Source: Bacillus sp. 165 (GTDB taxonomy: Bacteria; Bacillota; Bacilli; Bacillales; Bacillaceae_G). From it: a DNA stretch of 64,000 bases. The stretch is from positions 1-64,000 of the forward strand of contig NZ_JAGHKQ010000001.1 in the NCBI RefSeq assembly GCF_017742235.1, written 5' to 3'. The position numbers and the translations under genes are program-made. The notes beneath the pieces are model-generated. The model made no database searches, had not been told where the DNA came from, and saw nothing but the letters and a program-made list of their open reading frames with translations. Below are positions 61,380-64,000 of this stretch, piece by piece; the stretch's first letter is position 1; the number at the start of each line of letters is the position of its first letter.

Positions 61380-62348
61380 TTATTTTATTTCTCCATATCC
61401 TTCTGTCAAAATAAGTAACCCATTTCCTTCTGCCTGCTTGCTGTAGCCGAGAGAAACGGTACGCTTCACCAGCTGTGCATATATTTCATCTTCTGTTAAA
61501 GTACGCTTAAAATCCTTCTCACATTGCTTAATAATTAAGGCCGCTGCTCCCGAAATATGAGGCGTAGCCATCGATGTACCAGATAACACAGCGTATTTTC
61601 CGTTTAAGTAAGTAGACAGAATTTTTTCACCCGGTCCCACTACATCAATATCCTGATTTGTGTTGCTGAAGCGTGCAAGCTTTTTGTCCAAGCTGACAGC
61701 TCCTACAGATACTACTTCACGATAACTGCCAGGGTAGCTTAACTCGACTGTTTGGTCATCACCGTCTCCTTCATTCCCTGCAGCACACACAACGAGTACA
61801 TTCTCTTCTACAGCTCGCTTCACAGCTTCATGAAGAGCTGTTTCATCTTCCGGTCCGCCAAGAGACATGGAGATTATACGTACTTTTTCTCCGTTCGGTC
61901 CACGCCAATCCAACGCATAATGAATAGCATCGATAATTCCTTTTGTTGAACCAGCCCCGTCACCTTGCAACACTTTTAATACAAGAAGTTTTACTTCCGG
62001 AGCCATGCCAACCACACCCGCATTATTTAAGGATGCCGCAATGGTTCCGCACACATGCGTGCCATGACCGTTGTTATCTGCAAAATTTTTCACGTCACTC
62101 TTATGATCACTTGTGAAATTATATCCATCAATGATGCGCTCTACTAAATCTGGATGATCAGGCTCGCAGCCTGTATCCAATACTGCAATGACAATCCCCT
62201 TCCCTTTCTCACTTTCATCCCAAACTTCAGGCGCTTGCAATAAAGCAACACCAGCAGGAATCTCAGTTGTTTCATCTACAATTTGCTCAACCTTGTAAGG
62301 AATTAATCGAATTGTACCTTTTTCAATTGGATGCTTCGTTTGAGACAT
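61380..62348 (-). CDS. Intracellular serine protease (subtilisin family S8, Isp)
   Basis: The 322-residue protease has no signal peptide. The N-terminal extension carries the LIPYKV motif, the inhibitory propeptide of intracellular subtilisins. The catalytic triad is Asp in IAVLDTGCEPDHPDL, His in NNGHGTHVCGTIAA and Ser in SGTSMATPHISGAAA. Isp proteins become active by removing the propeptide late in stationary phase and degrade cytosolic proteins during sporulation. RBS AAGGGAGAGG precedes the ATG. Confidence 0.93.
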   Translation of the reverse strand: MSQTKHPIEKGTIRLIPYKVEQIVDETTEIPAGVALLQAPEVWDESEKGKGIVIAVLDTGCEPDHPDLVERIIDGYNFTSDHKSDVKNFADNNGHGTHVCGTIAASLNNAGVVGMAPEVKLLVLKVLQGDGAGSTKGIIDAIHYALDWRGPNGEKVRIISMSLGGPEDETALHEAVKRAVEENVLVVCAAGNEGDGDDQTVELSYPGSYREVVSVGAVSLDKKLARFSNTNQDIDVVGPGEKILSTYLNGKYAVLSGTSMATPHISGAAALIIKQCEKDFKRTLTEDEIYAQLVKRTVSLGYSKQAEGNGLLILTEGYGEIK

Positions 62349-62432
62349 AGAATCCTCTCCCTTATATAGATTTGGAGTACTGCTTTGCTATGCATCAGTC
62401 TTTTTATACAATTCGACTAATAATTGAAAAAT

Positions 62433-62472
62433 CCTTCCAACAAAAAGAACGTACGTTCTCTTATTTGGAAGG
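62433..62472 (-). terminator. Cruciform-like terminator of glnQ-type gene
   Basis: CCTTCCAA and TTGGAAGG enclose a loop that itself contains the perfect 14-bp palindrome AGAACGTACGTTCT (62446-62459). A T-run follows on the minus strand. Confidence 0.75.
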
Positions 62473-62483
62473 AAAATACATTT

Positions 62484-63206
62484 TTATAAAACCTTACTTA
62501 AAAACAGCTTCGTACGTTCATGCTTCGGGTTTCCAAACAACTCATACGGATTATTTTCTTCTACTATATAGCCCCCATCCATAAACAGCACCCTGTCACC
62601 CACTTCTCTTGCAAACCCCATTTCATGAGTAACAACTACCATAGTCATTCCTTCTTTAGCTAGGTCTTTCATTACCTCAAGCACCTCTCCTACCATCTCC
62701 GGGTCAAGTGCAGAGGTCGGTTCATCAAACAGCATGACTTTTGGTTCCATCGCCAAAGCCCGAGCAATGGCCACACGTTGTTTTTGACCGCCGGAAAGAG
62801 AATCAGGATAAGCATCACACTTATCTTCGAGTCCTACTTTCCTTAATAAATCCATCGCTTTTTGCTCTGCTTGTTCTCTTGACCATTTTCGAACCTTCAT
62901 TGGAGCTAATGTAATATTGTCCAGAACGGTTTTGTGAGGAAACAGATGAAAATGCTGAAACACCATTCCCACTTCTGCACGAAGCTCATTAATATTTGTT
63001 TTTTTATCTAAAACAGATACACCGTCAATCAAAATTTCTCCAGCCGTCACCTCTTCGAGCAAGTTTAAACAGCGCAAAAAGGTAGATTTACCCGAACCAG
63101 ACGGACCTATAACAACCACTACTTCTTTCTCTCTTATATCAGTTGAAATTTCCTTTAACACCTCCAGCGTCCCGAAGCGTTTTCTTAACTGTTTTACTTT
63201 TATCAT
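62484..63206 (-). CDS. Polar amino acid ABC transporter ATP-binding protein (GlnQ type)
   Basis: The 240-residue ATPase has Walker [11 protein letters not shown]-loop [10 protein letters not shown], signature LSGGQKQR, Walker [14 protein letters not shown] and H-loop VTHEMGF. It is typical of GlnQ/ArtP. It energises the permease encoded just upstream, whose 3' end overlaps it by 68 bases. Confidence 0.93.
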   Translation of the reverse strand: MIKVKQLRKRFGTLEVLKEISTDIREKEVVVVIGPSGSGKSTFLRCLNLLEEVTAGEILIDGVSVLDKKTNINELRAEVGMVFQHFHLFPHKTVLDNITLAPMKVRKWSREQAEQKAMDLLRKVGLEDKCDAYPDSLSGGQKQRVAIARALAMEPKVMLFDEPTSALDPEMVGEVLEVMKDLAKEGMTMVVVTHEMGFAREVGDRVLFMDGGYIVEENNPYELFGNPKHERTKLFLSKVL

Positions 63207-63858
63207 TCGTATCCAACCTCTTTTCCAAGTAATTTAGTAAATGTGTAAGAGATAAAGTTAATACTAAATAAATCAACGCTACTGTGAGATACGGCTCCCA
63301 TACTCGATAATACTGAGCTACTGCTGCTTTCCCCCAGTACAACAGCTCTGGAGCTGCCAGAAGAGATGCTAAGGAAGAGTCTTTCAATAACACAATAAAT
63401 TCATTCCCTAGAGGAGGAATCATCCGTTTAAACGCTTGCGGAATAATAATATAACGCATTGTTTGAACATGGGTCATACCGAGAGAACGCCCTGCCTCGG
63501 TTTGTCCTTTATCAATAGATTGAATACCAGCGCGAAAAATTTCAGCAATATAGGCAGCTGCATTTAAAGATAACCCTACCGCTGCCGAAGCAATTCCACT
63601 TGGAGGTGACATGAACAACGGCATTACTCCAAAATGAATAATTAACAACTGTACTAATAACGGAGTGCCGCGAAAGAAGTTGATATACCAAACAAACGGT
63701 AAGCGAATCCATAATTTAGAAGACATCCTTCCCAATCCTACCGCTAACCCTAACACCGTTCCACACAAGACTCCGATAATTGAAATTAATAAAGTAAGCA
63801 AAAGTCCCTTTAAAAAAAATGGTGCGTATTCTGTAATAATGCTAAACTGCCAATCCAT
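63139..63858 (-). CDS. Polar amino acid ABC transporter permease (HisM/GlnP type)
   Basis: The 239-residue permease has five or so helices. The EAA-type motif is [35 protein letters not shown], and [17 protein letters not shown] is the family opening. After the usual end LNYLEKRLD it continues about 25 residues in the 5' part of the ATPase gene. Its binding protein should be encoded upstream, outside the window. RBS AAGGAGGAG. Substrate likely glutamine, arginine or cystine. Confidence 0.92.
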   Translation of the reverse strand: MDWQFSIITEYAPFFLKGLLLTLLISIIGVLCGTVLGLAVGLGRMSSKLWIRLPFVWYINFFRGTPLLVQLLIIHFGVMPLFMSPPSGIASAAVGLSLNAAAYIAEIFRAGIQSIDKGQTEAGRSLGMTHVQTMRYIIIPQAFKRMIPPLGNEFIVLLKDSSLASLLAAPELLYWGKAAVAQYYRVWEPYLTVALIYLVLTLSLTHLLNYLEKRLDTNDKSKTVKKTLRDAGGVKGNFN

Positions 63859-64000
63859 CTCTGACTCCTCCTTTGATTGCTGTAAAAATAAAAACTAGAT
63901 TCCTTATGTATTCTATTATATTTGCTAAATTACGATAATTAAAGTCATAATATACTAAAAATTTAAAAAATTATACGTCGAACTTATTCTGTGCAGTACA

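Overview
The window is chromosomal DNA of an endospore-forming Bacillus-type firmicute. It is AT-rich, most genes have strong AGGAGG-type ribosome binding sites, TTG and GTG starts occur, and genes end in intrinsic hairpin terminators. Sporulation and germination genes, an intracellular subtilisin with a LIPY propeptide motif, a CcpA cre site and Bacillus-type two-component genes fit this. The species cannot be fixed from sequence alone. I saw no rRNA, tRNA, CRISPR array, prophage or intact insertion sequence.

0-6.5 kb: decayed reading frames at the left edge, a methyltransferase/response regulator/sensor kinase operon behind a perfect 20-bp palindrome, a solitary GerA-type germinant receptor subunit and a secreted polysaccharide deacetylase. 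6.5-13.3 kb: a PrpE-like phosphatase, then a spore-surface block. This block holds two tandem cysteine-rich proteins resembling S-Ena endospore-appendage subunits and a Gln-rich, Cys-rich protein. Each has its own sigma-K-like promoter. A broken SRPBCC gene, a Csp3-like copper-storage protein and a putative coat protein follow.

13.4-43 kb: mostly single genes or pairs for membrane and envelope maintenance (SPFH/NfeD, VanY-type and YkuD-type enzymes, CorC, CorA, DedA, flippase), acetyltransferases, BrnQ, and small membrane proteins. Several genes here are decaying (Nudix, dockerin-bearing protease tail, acyl-CoA thioesterase). Regulatory or signalling oddities include an HPr paralog without the catalytic histidine, a degenerate diadenylate-cyclase-like domain, a DUF4190-PASTA-thioredoxin-like protein and a cobalamin riboswitch left without an evident target.

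43.3-61.1 kb: a large minus-strand catabolic locus. It reads LacI regulator, CUT1 sugar ABC transporter (binding protein and two permeases, no ATPase), PHP metallohydrolase, remnant of a glycerophosphodiester phosphodiesterase, aldo/keto reductase, sugar isomerase, GH38 glycosidase, then iolG-iolC-iolA-iolD-iolE-iolB. The iol enzymes take myo-inositol to acetyl-CoA and DHAP. The upstream half has the parts to import and trim a glycosylated or glycerophospho-linked inositol. Two LacI-type operators and a cre site precede the regulator. The usual IolR repressor and IolT/IolF permeases are absent from the window.

61.1-64 kb: an intracellular serine protease and a GlnQ/GlnP-type amino-acid ABC transporter whose binding-protein gene is not in the window. 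The two strongest leads are the glycosyl-inositol locus and the sigma-K-driven Ena-like cluster.
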